This document shows, one piece after another, positions 8,983-17,779 of a DNA stretch of 64,000 nt; positions within the stretch are counted from its first letter, which is position 1, and each line of letters begins with the position of its first letter. The notes beneath the pieces are model-generated. The model made no database searches and had not been told where the DNA came from. It saw only the letters and a program-made list of their open reading frames with translations. The position numbers and the translations under genes were made by a program. Origin of the DNA: Halomonas caseinilytica (lineage in GTDB: Bacteria > Pseudomonadota > Gammaproteobacteria > Pseudomonadales > Halomonadaceae); assembly GCF_001662305.1 (NCBI RefSeq), contig NZ_BDEP01000014.1, positions 62,001 through 126,000 on the forward strand. Reading direction: 5' to 3'.

Positions 8983-10368
8983 TCAGATGCCCCAGGCGGC
9001 GCACTTGCGGTCCACCGTCTTGCGCGAGACGCCCAACCGCCGGGCCGCCTCGGCCCGGTTGCCATGGGTCGCCTCCAGGGCATCGAGGATCTGGCGTCGT
9101 TCAACGACCTCCAGCGTCTCGATCTCGGTCTCGGGCGGCGGCGCCAGCGTCTCGAGCGGGAAACGGCCGAAGATCAAGGAACGCTCGATGAAGTTCAGCA
9201 GCTCCCGAATGTTGCCCGGCCAGCGATGGCGCAGGATAGCCGCCCGCGTGGTGGCATCGATCTCCAGTCGCGCCAGCCCCAGCTGGCGGGCGATCTCGGA
9301 CATGAACAGCTCGGCCAGCGCCAGGGTATCCGCGCCACGACGGCGCAACGGTGGCATCTTGATCTCGATGACATTGACCCGGAAATAGAGATCTTCCCGG
9401 AAACGTCCCGCCGCGACCTCCTGGGCCAGATCCTTGGACGTCGCGCACACGAAGCGCAAATCCAGCGGCACTTCCTGCTCGCCTCCCACCGGTCGCACGG
9501 TGCGATCCTCGAGCACCCGCGTCAGCGCCAGCTGCGCGGCGGCCGACAACTCCCCGATCTCGTCGAGAAAGACCGTGCCACCCTGGGCGGAAACCAGCAG
9601 CCCCTCGCGATGCCCCTCGGCACCGGCGAAGGCATTGCGCGTATGACCGAACAGCTCGATTTCCAGCATGTCGGCGGGAATCGCCGCGCAATTCACCGCC
9701 ACGAAGGGGTGCGACTCCCGCTCCGAAGCCGCATGCAGATGCCGCGCCGCGACTTCCTTGCCCGTCCCGGATTCACCGCACACCAGGATCGGCGTCGGCA
9801 TGTTGACCACCCGCTCCAGGGTTCGGCGCACCTCCTCGATTTCCTCGGAATCGCCGATGAGTTCACTACGGCGCCGTCGCCAGATATCGACACTCTGCAA
9901 CTCGTGGCGCAGCAGGGCGTTCTCCCGCTTGAGCTGGCCAAGCTCGATGCAGCGACGCACGGCGTTCAGCACCTGGTTGGCACGCACCGGCTTGAGAATG
10001 AAGTCCCGGGCGCCGGCACGCATGGCCTCGATGGCGGTATCCAGGTCGGCATAGGCCGTGACGACGATGGTGTCGGCGATGCTCCCCTGACGATACCGTT
10101 CGGCCAGCCATTCGATGCCGTTGCGTCCGGGCATGACATTGTCGAGCAGCACGACGTCGATGCTCATCTGACGCATCAGGGCCTCGGCCTGCTCGATGTC
10201 CTCGGCCTCGACGACCTCCCGGCAATAGAGACGCAACGTCTTCACCAGGAAATTGCGCATGCCTGGCTCGTCATCGATCACCAGCACGGCAGCCCGGGCC
10301 AGCAGCCCGGTCAACTCGTCGCGGCGCGCTTCATCTCCATGTTCTTGATCTTGTTCTGGCATCGCCAC
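8983..10368 (-). CDS. NtrC-family response regulator with degenerate GAFTGA loop
   Basis: 461 residues: receiver domain (acidic pair D32-D33, phospho-acceptor D76 in LLDNVMP, K126), AAA+ domain (Walker A GESGTGKE 198-205, Walker B VFLDE 266-270) and a C-terminal Fis-type helix-turn-helix (NRAEAARRLGVSRKTVDRK). The sigma54-contact loop normally read as GAFTGA is NAFAGA (245-250), changing the Gly and the key Thr. Family members with altered loops, such as TyrR, often work without sigma54. It is the first gene of the pair, with the kinase following immediately. I could not find a -24/-12 promoter before the transporter. Confidence 0.85.
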   Translation of the reverse strand: MAMPEQDQEHGDEARRDELTGLLARAAVLVIDDEPGMRNFLVKTLRLYCREVVEAEDIEQAEALMRQMSIDVVLLDNVMPGRNGIEWLAERYRQGSIADTIVVTAYADLDTAIEAMRAGARDFILKPVRANQVLNAVRRCIELGQLKRENALLRHELQSVDIWRRRRSELIGDSEEIEEVRRTLERVVNMPTPILVCGESGTGKEVAARHLHAASERESHPFVAVNCAAIPADMLEIELFGHTRNAFAGAEGHREGLLVSAQGGTVFLDEIGELSAAAQLALTRVLEDRTVRPVGGEQEVPLDLRFVCATSKDLAQEVAAGRFREDLYFRVNVIEIKMPPLRRRGADTLALAELFMSEIARQLGLARLEIDATTRAAILRHRWPGNIRELLNFIERSLIFGRFPLETLAPPPETEIETLEVVERRQILDALEATHGNRAEAARRLGVSRKTVDRKCAAWGI

Positions 10369-10449
10369 ACTCCCCCGATAACGACGCGACCCTTCGATGA
10401 TACGTCAACCGCATGGTCGAACGGGTGCCTCTTCCACCAAAGATGAGTC

Positions 10450-10464
10450 TGGAAACCATTTCCG
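10450..10464. promoter_or_regulatory. Candidate IclR-type operator
   Basis: TGGAAACCATTTCCG has GGAAA and TTTCC arms around a 3-nt spacer and matches 13 of 15 positions of the published E. coli IclR consensus TGGAAATNATTTCCA. It lies in the 168-nt space between the divergent response-regulator and IclR-family genes, so it could mediate autoregulation and control of the two-component genes. Confidence 0.45.
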
Positions 10465-10536
10465 AAAGCAAGACAGAATGGCAACGACACGGTATGCTGA
10501 TGCTTCAACAGCGACAGCAATCCGGGAGACGACGAG

Positions 10537-11373
10537 GTGAGCGAAGGCAGGCGCAGAACAGCGGGACGACCGGCAACCGGCAAGAGCAGTGGAGGACACA
10601 GCCAATCGCTGGTGCGTGGACTCAATCTGCTCGAACGCCTGGCGGGCAGCCCCAGCGGCCTGGCCCTGTCCGAGATCGCCGAGCAAGCGGAGCTCGCGCC
10701 ATCGACGACCCACAGGTTGTTGCAGGCGCTGCAGAGTCAGGGCTATGTCACCCAGGACAACGAGCTCGGGGTGTGGAAGATCGACGTCAAGACCTTCCGC
10801 ATCGGCAACAGCTTCCTCGAAGCACGTGACTTCGTCGGCACCAGTCGCCCGTTCCTGCGCCGACTGACCACCCAGACCGGCGAAACCGCCAATCTCGGGG
10901 TGCGCGATGGCAGCACGGCGGTCTTTCTCGCCCAGAGCGAGTCACCGCAGATGATGCGCATGATCACGCGTCTCGGCTCCCGCGCGCCCTTGCATGCCTC
11001 CGGTGTCGGCAAGGCCTTGATGGCCTGGCTGCCGGACGACGAGTTCGAGCGCATCCTCGACGAACGGGGGCTGGCACGGGTCACCAACAATACCCTGCAC
11101 GACCCCGCGGCACTGCGCGAGAGCATGGCCGAGATCCGCGAACGGGGCTATGCCTGCGACCGCGAGGAGCATGCCGTTGGCCTGCACTGTGTGGCCGCCT
11201 GCATCCACGACGAGCACGGCATCCCGCTGGCCGCCATCTCCGTTTCCGGCCCGGTGGCCCGGATCCCCGAACCCCGGCTGCTGGAACTCGGCGAGCTGGT
11301 TCGCGATGCCGCCGGCGATATCACCGCCCGCCTCGGCGGCCGCGTGCCCGCTCCGAACGAAGCCCCGGCCTGA
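10537..11373 (+). CDS. IclR-family transcriptional regulator
   Basis: 278 residues. An N-terminal winged helix (residues about 22-85: SLVRGLNLLERLAG, LSEIAEQAELAPSTTHRLLQALQSQGYV) precedes a GAF-like effector domain with HASGVGKALMAWLP and YACDREEHAVGLHCVAAC, both IclR hallmarks. The start is a GTG at 10537 preceded by GGGAG at 10524-10528. It lies between the two-component system and the homogentisate genes; IclR proteins regulate both kinds of pathway in other species (HmgR of Pseudomonas is an IclR protein), so its target cannot be fixed from position alone. Confidence 0.85.
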   Translation: MSEGRRRTAGRPATGKSSGGHSQSLVRGLNLLERLAGSPSGLALSEIAEQAELAPSTTHRLLQALQSQGYVTQDNELGVWKIDVKTFRIGNSFLEARDFVGTSRPFLRRLTTQTGETANLGVRDGSTAVFLAQSESPQMMRMITRLGSRAPLHASGVGKALMAWLPDDEFERILDERGLARVTNNTLHDPAALRESMAEIRERGYACDREEHAVGLHCVAACIHDEHGIPLAAISVSGPVARIPEPRLLELGELVRDAAGDITARLGGRVPAPNEAPA

Positions 11374-11395
11374 CACACCGGGACTCCCGGAGCCC

Positions 11396-11857
11396 CTATC
11401 TCGCGTCGTCGCGAAGCTGCCGCTCGAGCCGTGCCATCATATCGAGCAGCCGGTGGTATTCCTCCGTCGTCAGCGGTGCCACCAGCTCCGCCTCCCATGC
11501 CCTGACCTGCGGGACCAGCTCCACCATCAGCGCCTGGCCAGTCTCGGTCAGGCGCAGGTCGTGCAGTCGCTGGTCCCTGGGCGACGGGCGTCGAACGATC
11601 AAGCCACGCCCCTCGAGCACCTGAACGGCCCTCGACACCCGCGCCTTGTCCATGCGCGTCGCCGCACGGATCTGCTTGGCGGTCAGCTCGTGGCGATGAT
11701 GCAGCCAGGCCAGCACCCGCCATTGCGCTACATTCAGGCCGTAATGGGTTTCATAGAGCTGAGCCAGGGCCTCGCTGACGCGATCCGCCAGTCGATCCAG
11801 TCGATAGGGCAGGAAGTGATCGAGATCGAAGTCCGTCGGCGGCATTTCGGTGGTCAT
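11396..11857 (-). CDS. MarR-family regulator divergent from hmgA
   Basis: 153 residues of the MarR winged-helix family: dimerisation helices at both ends, recognition region LTAKQIRAATRMDKARVSRAVQVLEGRGLIV and wing RRPSPRDQRLHDLRLTETG. The ATG at 11857 faces hmgA across 148 nt containing strong palindromic half-sites. Divergence and the operators suggest it represses the hmg genes and itself, probably released by an aromatic intermediate; this is inferred. The neighbouring IclR gene is the competing candidate. Confidence 0.85.
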   Translation of the reverse strand: MTTEMPPTDFDLDHFLPYRLDRLADRVSEALAQLYETHYGLNVAQWRVLAWLHHRHELTAKQIRAATRMDKARVSRAVQVLEGRGLIVRRPSPRDQRLHDLRLTETGQALMVELVPQVRAWEAELVAPLTTEEYHRLLDMMARLERQLRDDAR

Positions 11858-11935
11858 GGGTCACCCGGGCACCTTGTTCAGGCAGATACGTCGTTCAGGC
11901 AGATGCGTCGGATAGCGCTCGCCAGATAGTTGCAC

Positions 11936-11987
11936 ATGAAACCATATAGGACTAGCATCCTCCATATAGTTTCATTTGAAACCATAT
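11936..11987. promoter_or_regulatory. Three TGAAACnATAT half-sites before hmgA
   Basis: Half-site ATGAAACCATAT at 11936-11947, its inverted form ATATAGTTTCAT at 11964-11975, and TGAAACCATAT at 11977-11987. The last two form an almost perfect palindrome with a TT centre (11964-11987) ending 4 nt before the GAGAGG ribosome site of hmgA. The two forward-facing copies start 40-41 nt apart, about four helical turns. The layout fits cooperative binding by a dimeric repressor. Confidence 0.65.
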
Positions 11988-12005
11988 GCCGAGAGGTCGC
12001 CCAGA

Positions 12006-13313
12006 ATGACAATATCACTCGACTATCAGCCGGGCTTTCGCAACCACTTCACCACCGAAGCCCTGCCAGGCGCGCTGCCCGACGGACAGAATTCGCCCCA
12101 GCGCTGCCCCTACGGCCTCTATGCCGAACAGCTCTCCGGTTCGGCCTTCACCGCCCCGCGCCATCACAACCTGCGCAGCTGGCTGTATCGCATTCGCCCC
12201 TCGGTGGTACAGAGTGGCTACGAGCCGTTGGAAGTGGGCAAGGTGGCAACTTCCCCTCTGGACAATCCCGCCGCCGACCCCAATCAGATGCGCTGGGATC
12301 CCGCACCGCTACCCGAGGCCCCCACCGACTTCATCGATGGGCTGCTGACCGTGGCCGTCAACGGCGATGCCGACGCGCAGCGCGGCTGTGGCGTGCATGT
12401 CTACGCCTTCAACCGCGACATGGTCGAGCGCTTCTTCTACAACGCCGACGGCGAACTATTGGTCGTTCCGCAACAGGGTGGCCTGCGCCTGCGCACCGAA
12501 CTGGGGGAACTCGACGTCACCGGCGGCGAGATCGCCGTGATCCCGCGCGGCGTCAAGTTCCAGGTTCGCCTCGCCGAAGGCAGCGATACCGCCCGCGGCT
12601 ATATCTGCGAGAACTATGGCATGCCCCTGGAACTGCCGGGCCTCGGCCCCATCGGCGCCAACGGCCTGGCCAACCCGCGTGACTTCGAAAGCCCGGTGGC
12701 CGCCTATGAGGATCGCGAGGGCGACATCGAGCTGGTGGCCAAGTTCTCCGGCCGCTTCTGGGCCACCCGCCTGGATCACTCGCCCCTGGATGTGGTGGCC
12801 TGGCATGGCAACTACGCGCCCTACAAGTACGACCTGGCGCGTTTCAACACCATCAACACGGTGAGCTTCGATCACCCCGACCCCTCGATCTTCACGGTAC
12901 TGACCTCGCCGTCGGACACGCCCGGCATGGCCAATATCGATTTCGTCATCTTTCCACCACGCTGGATGGTCGCCGAGCACACCTTCCGGCCGCCCTGGTT
13001 CCACCGCAACCTGATGAGCGAGTTCATGGGGCTGATCCACGGCACCTACGACGCCAAGGCCGAAGGCTTTCGACCCGGCGGCGCCAGCCTGCACAACTGC
13101 ATGTCGCCCCACGGCCCGGATGCCGAGACGTTCGAGAAGGCCTCGACAGCGGAATTGACCCCACAATATCTCGGCAACACCCTGGCCTTCATGTTCGAGA
13201 GCCGTTATGTCTTCCACCCCACCGACGCCGCTCTCGACGCCGACTTCCGTCAACGCGACTACGTCGATGTCTGGTCGACCCTGCGCTCGCACTTCGACCC
13301 GGCTACGCGCTAA
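12006..13313 (+). CDS. hmgA: Homogentisate 1,2-dioxygenase
   Basis: 435 residues; opens the ring of homogentisate to maleylacetoacetate using Fe(II). The iron ligands are present: H333 in PWFHRN, E339 in MSEFMG and H369 in SPHGPD, matching H335/E341/H371 of the human enzyme. The N-terminus [19 protein letters not shown] is the conserved family start. An upstream TTG at 11976 is also in frame, but it lies inside the operator palindrome; GAGAGG at 11991-11996 supports the ATG at 12006. It is the first gene of an operon with fahA (55 nt on) and maiA, and is probably repressed by the divergent MarR protein. Confidence 0.97.
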   Translation: MTISLDYQPGFRNHFTTEALPGALPDGQNSPQRCPYGLYAEQLSGSAFTAPRHHNLRSWLYRIRPSVVQSGYEPLEVGKVATSPLDNPAADPNQMRWDPAPLPEAPTDFIDGLLTVAVNGDADAQRGCGVHVYAFNRDMVERFFYNADGELLVVPQQGGLRLRTELGELDVTGGEIAVIPRGVKFQVRLAEGSDTARGYICENYGMPLELPGLGPIGANGLANPRDFESPVAAYEDREGDIELVAKFSGRFWATRLDHSPLDVVAWHGNYAPYKYDLARFNTINTVSFDHPDPSIFTVLTSPSDTPGMANIDFVIFPPRWMVAEHTFRPPWFHRNLMSEFMGLIHGTYDAKAEGFRPGGASLHNCMSPHGPDAETFEKASTAELTPQYLGNTLAFMFESRYVFHPTDAALDADFRQRDYVDVWSTLRSHFDPATR

Positions 13314-13368
13314 GCACACAAGATACGCCGGACGACAAGTACCCTCTGATACGTACAGGAATGACATC

Positions 13369-14388
13369 ATGAAACTCGCCACCCTGAACACTGGCCGCGA
13401 CGGCGAACTGATCGCGGTCTCGCGCGACCTGAGCCGCGCCGTGCGCGCCACCGACATCGCCCCGACCCTGCAAGCCGCCATCGAGAACTGGGATACGCTG
13501 GCACCGCGCCTTGAGCAGCGCTATGCCCAGCTCAACGATGGTCAGACCGAAGGTGCCTTCGAGCTCGACCAGACCACCCTGCATTCCCCCTTGCCGCGTA
13601 CCTACAACTGGGCCGACGGCTCGGCCTATCTCAACCACGTCCAGCTGGTGCGCCAGGCACGGGGCGCCGAGATGCCGGAAACCTTCTGGACCGACCCGCT
13701 GATGTACCAAGGCGGCGGCGACCGTTTCATCGCCCCCACCGAGGACATTGAGGCAGTCAGCGAGGAACACGGCATCGACTTCGAGGGCGAGCTTGCCGTG
13801 ATCACCGACGACGTGCCCATGGGCGTCGGCGCCGAGACCGCCGCCGACCACATCAAGCTGGTGATGCTGGTCAACGACGTCAGCCTGCGCGGCTTGATCC
13901 CAGGCGAGCTGGCCAAGGGTTTCGGCTTCTTCCAGGCCAAGCCAGCTTCCAGTTTTTCACCGGTCTGCGTGACGCCGGACGAACTGGGCGACGCCTGGCG
14001 TGACGGCCGCGTCCACCTGCCGCTCACCGTGCACCTCAACGGCGACAAGTTCGGCGAACCCGAGGCCGGCCCCGACATGATCTTCGGCTTTCCCGAGCTG
14101 GTGGCCCACGCCGCCCGCACGCGCCACCTGGGTGCCGGCGCCGTCATCGGCTCGGGCACCGTCTCCAACCCGGACGCCGATGGCGGCCCCGGCAAGCCAG
14201 TCGCGGACGGCGGAGTGGGCTACAGTTGTCTGGCCGAGGTACGCATGGTCGAGAAGATCCTCCACGGCGACAGCAAGACGCCCTTCATGCGCTTCGGCGA
14301 CCGGGTGCGCATCGAGATGTTCGACCGTGACGGCCAGAGTATCTTCGGCGCCATCGACCAACAGGTCGTGAAGTATCAACCCCAATGA
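13369..14388 (+). CDS. fahA: Fumarylacetoacetase (FAH family)
   Basis: 339 residues; hydrolyses 4-fumarylacetoacetate to fumarate and acetoacetate, the last step of the pathway. It has the bacterial-type FAH fold with acidic metal-binding positions in DFEGELAVITDD and NDVSLRG, plus GFGFFQAKPASSFSP and the C-terminal IGSGTVSN core. AGGA at 13357-13360 lies 8 nt before the ATG at 13369; the longer open frame overlapping hmgA is not needed. It sits between hmgA and maiA. Confidence 0.93.
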   Translation: MKLATLNTGRDGELIAVSRDLSRAVRATDIAPTLQAAIENWDTLAPRLEQRYAQLNDGQTEGAFELDQTTLHSPLPRTYNWADGSAYLNHVQLVRQARGAEMPETFWTDPLMYQGGGDRFIAPTEDIEAVSEEHGIDFEGELAVITDDVPMGVGAETAADHIKLVMLVNDVSLRGLIPGELAKGFGFFQAKPASSFSPVCVTPDELGDAWRDGRVHLPLTVHLNGDKFGEPEAGPDMIFGFPELVAHAARTRHLGAGAVIGSGTVSNPDADGGPGKPVADGGVGYSCLAEVRMVEKILHGDSKTPFMRFGDRVRIEMFDRDGQSIFGAIDQQVVKYQPQ

Positions 14389-14407
14389 ATCTCGAGGAGG
14401 CAGGCAA

Positions 14408-15052
14408 ATGACGACACTCTACGGCTATTTCCGTTCGTCGGCCGCCTACCGGGTACGCATCGCGCTGAACCTGAAGAACCTGACCTATGACCAGGCCCCG
14501 ATCAACCTGGTCAAGGGCGAACAGCGTGACGACGCCTTTCTCACCCACAACCCACAGGGCCTGGTCCCGATGCTGATGACCGACAACGGGATTCGGCTGA
14601 CCCAGTCGCTGGCGATCTGCGAGTACCTGGACGAGCGCTACCCGGAGCCGGCTCTGCTGCCCATCGAGCTCGAGGCCCGCGCCCGGGTTCGGGCGCTGTC
14701 TCAGGCAGTGGCCTGCGAGATCCACCCGCTGAATAACCTGCGAGTGCTCAAGTACCTGGTGAATGAGCTCGAGGTCGACGACGACGCCAAGTTCGCCTGG
14801 TATCGCCACTGGATCCATCAGGGCTTCGCCGCCCTGGAGACCATGCTCAGCCGGGAGGCCGGCAGTGGCGACTTCTGCCATGGCGATGCGCCGACCCTGG
14901 CCGATGTCTGCCTGGTACCCCAGGTCTTCAACGCCGAACGCTTCGAGTGCGATCTCTCGGCCTACCCGCGGATTCGGCGCATCACCGAGAACGCTCGCGC
15001 CCTGGACGCCTTCCGGCTCGCCGCCCCCGGCGAGCAGCCAGATGCAAACTGA
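14408..15052 (+). CDS. maiA: Maleylacetoacetate isomerase (zeta-class glutathione transferase)
   Basis: 214 residues; glutathione-dependent cis-trans isomerisation of maleylacetoacetate to fumarylacetoacetate. The N-terminal thioredoxin-like domain carries the zeta-class catalytic motif SSAAYRVRIAL (residues 10-20) and QSLAICEYLDE; the C-terminal helical domain contains the N-capping region DFCHGDAPTLADVCLVPQ. A strong GAGGAGG (14394-14400) precedes the ATG. Last gene of the hmg operon, 19 nt after fahA. Confidence 0.95.
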   Translation: MTTLYGYFRSSAAYRVRIALNLKNLTYDQAPINLVKGEQRDDAFLTHNPQGLVPMLMTDNGIRLTQSLAICEYLDERYPEPALLPIELEARARVRALSQAVACEIHPLNNLRVLKYLVNELEVDDDAKFAWYRHWIHQGFAALETMLSREAGSGDFCHGDAPTLADVCLVPQVFNAERFECDLSAYPRIRRITENARALDAFRLAAPGEQPDAN

Positions 15053-15221
15053 GTTATAATGAGCGGTCTAAGAAAGCTCGTCACCCTCGCCGCACCCCGG
15101 CGGTAAGGGTGGCGAGCCCGCGATGGCTCGATCCATCCGGCGCCTCAGGGCGTCCACGACGATAGGCGGGCACGGCACAAGCCGGCCCGCCTGTCGCGTC
15201 CCTGACGATCCCCTTTCACCC

Positions 15222-16451
15222 ATGGAGCAGCATGTGCTGAGGCTGACCTCGACCGCGACCGTAGCGCTACTGGCCACCCTGACCGCACTGGGCCCCTTGG
15301 CCACCGACATGTACCTGCCCGCCATGCCCAGCATGGCCGAGGCGTTGTCGACCGGACCCGACGAGATCCAGTTGACGCTGAGCCTCTACATGGCCGGCTT
15401 CGCCCTGGCCCAGCTGTTCTGCGGCCCGATCTCCGACCGCTTCGGGCGCCGTCCGGTGATGATCGCGGGATTCGCCCTGTTCCTGTTCGCCAGCCTGTTG
15501 TGCATGCTGGCCAGCAATATCGAAACCCTGCTCGTCGGCCGCTTCCTGCAGGCATTCGGGGGCGCCACCGGGCCGGTACTGGCCCGCGCCGCGGTACGCG
15601 ACATCTTCGGTCCCATCGAGGCCAGCCGCGTGCTCTCCTACATGGCCAGCACCATGGCGCTGGCACCGGCATTGGCGCCGGTCATCGGTGCCGGCCTACT
15701 GCTGTTCTTCGGCTGGCAGGCCATCTTCACACTGCTGGCACTGTACGCCGTGGCCATGCTGCTGTTGCTGGTGTTCGCGATGCCCGAACCACTCCCCATC
15801 GAGCGGCGCCAGTCGATCCAGCCCAGCGTGATCCTGGCCAACTTCCGCATGCTGCTGACCCAACGCACCTTCATCGGCTATACCCTGACCAATGCCACCG
15901 GATTTGCCGGTTTGTTCGCCTTTCTCTCCGGCTCGTCCTTCGTACTGATCGACTTCATGGGATTGACGCCCTTCGAGTACGGCATCGGCTTCATGCTGAT
16001 CGTCGCGGGCTTCTTCGTCGGCTCATTGGTCAGCGGCCGCTACAGTCATCGCCTGGGGCGCGACCGCCTGCTGCAATACGCCACCCTGATGTGCGCCCTG
16101 GCCGGCACCACCATGGCCGGCCTGGCCTTCGCCGGCGTCTATACCGCCTGGGCGGTCATCGGCCCGCACATCCTGTTTCTCGTCGGCTTCGGCATCCTGA
16201 TGCCCCAGAGCATGGCGGGAGCCCTCGCGCCCAACCCCCAATGCGCCGGCTCGGCCTCCTCGCTGTTCGGCTTTCTGCAGATGACCGTGGCGGCACTGAT
16301 CGGCGCCCTGGTCGGCCAGTTCCATGACGGCACCTCCCATGCCATGGCCCTGACGATCGGTCTGGCCGGCGTGCTCTCGATGGTCAGTTTCTGGTCTCTG
16401 GCTCGGCCCGCCTCACGGCAGGCCGAAGCCCGCCCCTCGCTGGCGAAGTGA
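15222..16451 (+). CDS. Bcr/CflA-type MFS multidrug exporter
   Basis: 409 residues, 12 predicted membrane helices. DMYLPAMPSMAEAL in the first loop and the MFS motif GPISDRFGRRPVMI between helices 2 and 3 mark the 12-helix Bcr/CflA drug:H+ antiporters of the inner membrane. The open frame begins at 15123, but homology starts near MEQHVLRLTS (15222); no good ribosome site is visible, so the start is uncertain. The 169-nt spacer after maiA contains a TATAAT at 15055-15060 without a matching -35 and an 8-bp hairpin at 15164-15192. Substrate unknown; not obviously linked to tyrosine breakdown. Confidence 0.82.
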   Translation: MEQHVLRLTSTATVALLATLTALGPLATDMYLPAMPSMAEALSTGPDEIQLTLSLYMAGFALAQLFCGPISDRFGRRPVMIAGFALFLFASLLCMLASNIETLLVGRFLQAFGGATGPVLARAAVRDIFGPIEASRVLSYMASTMALAPALAPVIGAGLLLFFGWQAIFTLLALYAVAMLLLLVFAMPEPLPIERRQSIQPSVILANFRMLLTQRTFIGYTLTNATGFAGLFAFLSGSSFVLIDFMGLTPFEYGIGFMLIVAGFFVGSLVSGRYSHRLGRDRLLQYATLMCALAGTTMAGLAFAGVYTAWAVIGPHILFLVGFGILMPQSMAGALAPNPQCAGSASSLFGFLQMTVAALIGALVGQFHDGTSHAMALTIGLAGVLSMVSFWSLARPASRQAEARPSLAK

Positions 16452-16464
16452 GAAAACTGCCAAC

Positions 16465-17334
16465 TCAGTCCCGTGGGTAGAAGGCACCCTCACCGACGAG
16501 ACAGGCTTGCCCGGCAACCTCGACCCGGACCTGTTCGCCGTCGCGTCGGGCCCTGGCGATGATCTCGCTGGGGCGCCCCATGTCCACACCCTGGCGAATG
16601 CGCCACTGGCGGTCGTCGAGCCGATCCCGGGTTCCCAGGTAGCCGGCCAGCGCCGATGCCGCGCTGCCGGTGGCCGGGTCTTCCTTCAGCCCGGCGAACT
16701 CGCGAATGAAGGTGCGTGTTGCCAGTGATTCGCCGTTCTCCACATACAGATAGACCTGGTCGACCCCGCTGGGCGAGACATGCAGCGTCCACTGCCCGAC
16801 GTCCGGCATTACCTTCGCCAACGAGGCCTCGCTATCCAGGGGGATGAGGTGGAACGGCAACCCGCAGGAGGCCTGGACCGGGTCGCCGGCGATCGCCGGC
16901 GCCTCAAGCCCGAGCAACGTGGCGGCGGCAGCACGCCCCAGCGAACTCGCACCGACCTCGACCGGCACGGCGGTGGTGAAACGCGCCAGCTCCCCCTCGA
17001 AACGGACCTCCAGCGGCCCGACCGGCGCCCTCAGTATCAACGGCTGCGCGGTATCCACCAACCCCTGGGCGGCCAGCAGGTGCGCCGTGCCGATGGTCGG
17101 ATGGCCGGCGAACGGCAGTTCGCGGCTCGGTGTGAAGATACGTATCGGAAAGTCGTTCTCTGCCTGCTGCGCTCCCACGAAGACCGTTTCCGCCAGGTTG
17201 AGCTCATTGGCGAACGCCTGCATGTCCGAGGCCTCCATGCCCTCGGCATCGAGGAACACGGCCAGCGGATTGCCCGCCAGCGGTGTATCGGTGAACACAT
17301 CCAGCAGGTAGTAACGCGAGAGTGGACTGGGCAT
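16465..17334 (-). CDS. PhzF-family isomerase-like protein
   Basis: 289 residues with the diaminopimelate-epimerase-like double fold. The PhzF catalytic glutamate is E49 in NLAETVFV, with FAGHPTIGTAH and DPATGSAASALAGYL in their usual places. AGGAGG 5 nt before the ATG at 17334 fixes the start. PhzF proper isomerises a phenazine precursor, but most bacterial homologues are stand-alone enzymes of unknown substrate, and no phenazine genes are present here. It converges with the exporter gene. Confidence 0.85.
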   Translation of the reverse strand: MPSPLSRYYLLDVFTDTPLAGNPLAVFLDAEGMEASDMQAFANELNLAETVFVGAQQAENDFPIRIFTPSRELPFAGHPTIGTAHLLAAQGLVDTAQPLILRAPVGPLEVRFEGELARFTTAVPVEVGASSLGRAAAATLLGLEAPAIAGDPVQASCGLPFHLIPLDSEASLAKVMPDVGQWTLHVSPSGVDQVYLYVENGESLATRTFIREFAGLKEDPATGSAASALAGYLGTRDRLDDRQWRIRQGVDMGRPSEIIARARRDGEQVRVEVAGQACLVGEGAFYPRD

Positions 17335-17445
17335 GGAACCTCCTGTATCGAATTGTCGTGTTTCCCTCGAAGCCACCATATCGGCCCCGAATCTTCCAGC
17401 ATAGGGCGCTTCAGCATAGAGGCCATGGCGCGATTCTGCCGATGT

Positions 17446-17613
17446 TCAACGTCGCCAGAACGGCTTGCGAGCCTCACGTTCGGCCCGAACCGCACTGATG
17501 CCGACATCGTCGAGAAGCCGCGCATCGAGGTCACGCAGCCGGCGGCGGGTGTGATGACGCTGCCACTGGCGCTGCCAGGCCAGCCACCAGTTCGCCAAAC
17601 GAGCACGCATCAT
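17446..17613 (-). CDS. DUF1127 small basic protein
   Basis: 55 residues if it starts at M46 of the open frame (ATG 17613), supported by ACAGGAGT with good spacing. The C-terminal half, RRRLRDLDARLLDDVGIS followed by Arg-rich sequence, is the DUF1127 (YjiS-like) motif; a Trp-rich helix precedes it. Members are small Arg-rich proteins; some bind RNA or affect phosphate/carbon metabolism, but the role here is unknown. Divergent from the MocR gene, sharing a 166-nt spacer. Confidence 0.75.
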   Translation of the reverse strand: MMRARLANWWLAWQRQWQRHHTRRRLRDLDARLLDDVGISAVRAEREARKPFWRR

Positions 17614-17704
17614 GGCCGGACTCCTGTCGTTGCCCTTCGAGGTGTCTCGACAGGTTAGGCTCGACATCATGCGCGATACAGATTCAGAATCACTCTTTAT
17701 ATAG

Positions 17705-17759
17705 GGTACAGTTGCATGATCACTCCACCTGTACCGAGCGCTTTTCACTCATCTGTACC
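17705..17759. promoter_or_regulatory. Three GGTACAG/CTGTACC half-sites at exact 24-nt steps
   Basis: GGTACAG at 17705-17711, CTGTACC at 17729-17735 and CTGTACC at 17753-17759: identical 7-mers, the first inverted relative to the others, with starts exactly 24 nt apart. They fill the space just before the MocR gene ATG (17780). An AT-rich TTTATATAG at 17696-17704 next to the first copy may be a -10 element. MocR/GabR-type regulators often bind short direct or inverted repeats in such spacers. Confidence 0.6.
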
Positions 17760-17779
17760 GCTTCTACCAGGGCTTCGCG

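Noticed and set aside
6627..9191. Long plus-strand open frame opposite the histidine kinase
   Set aside because: Antisense shadow; the minus-strand frame has complete kinase motifs.
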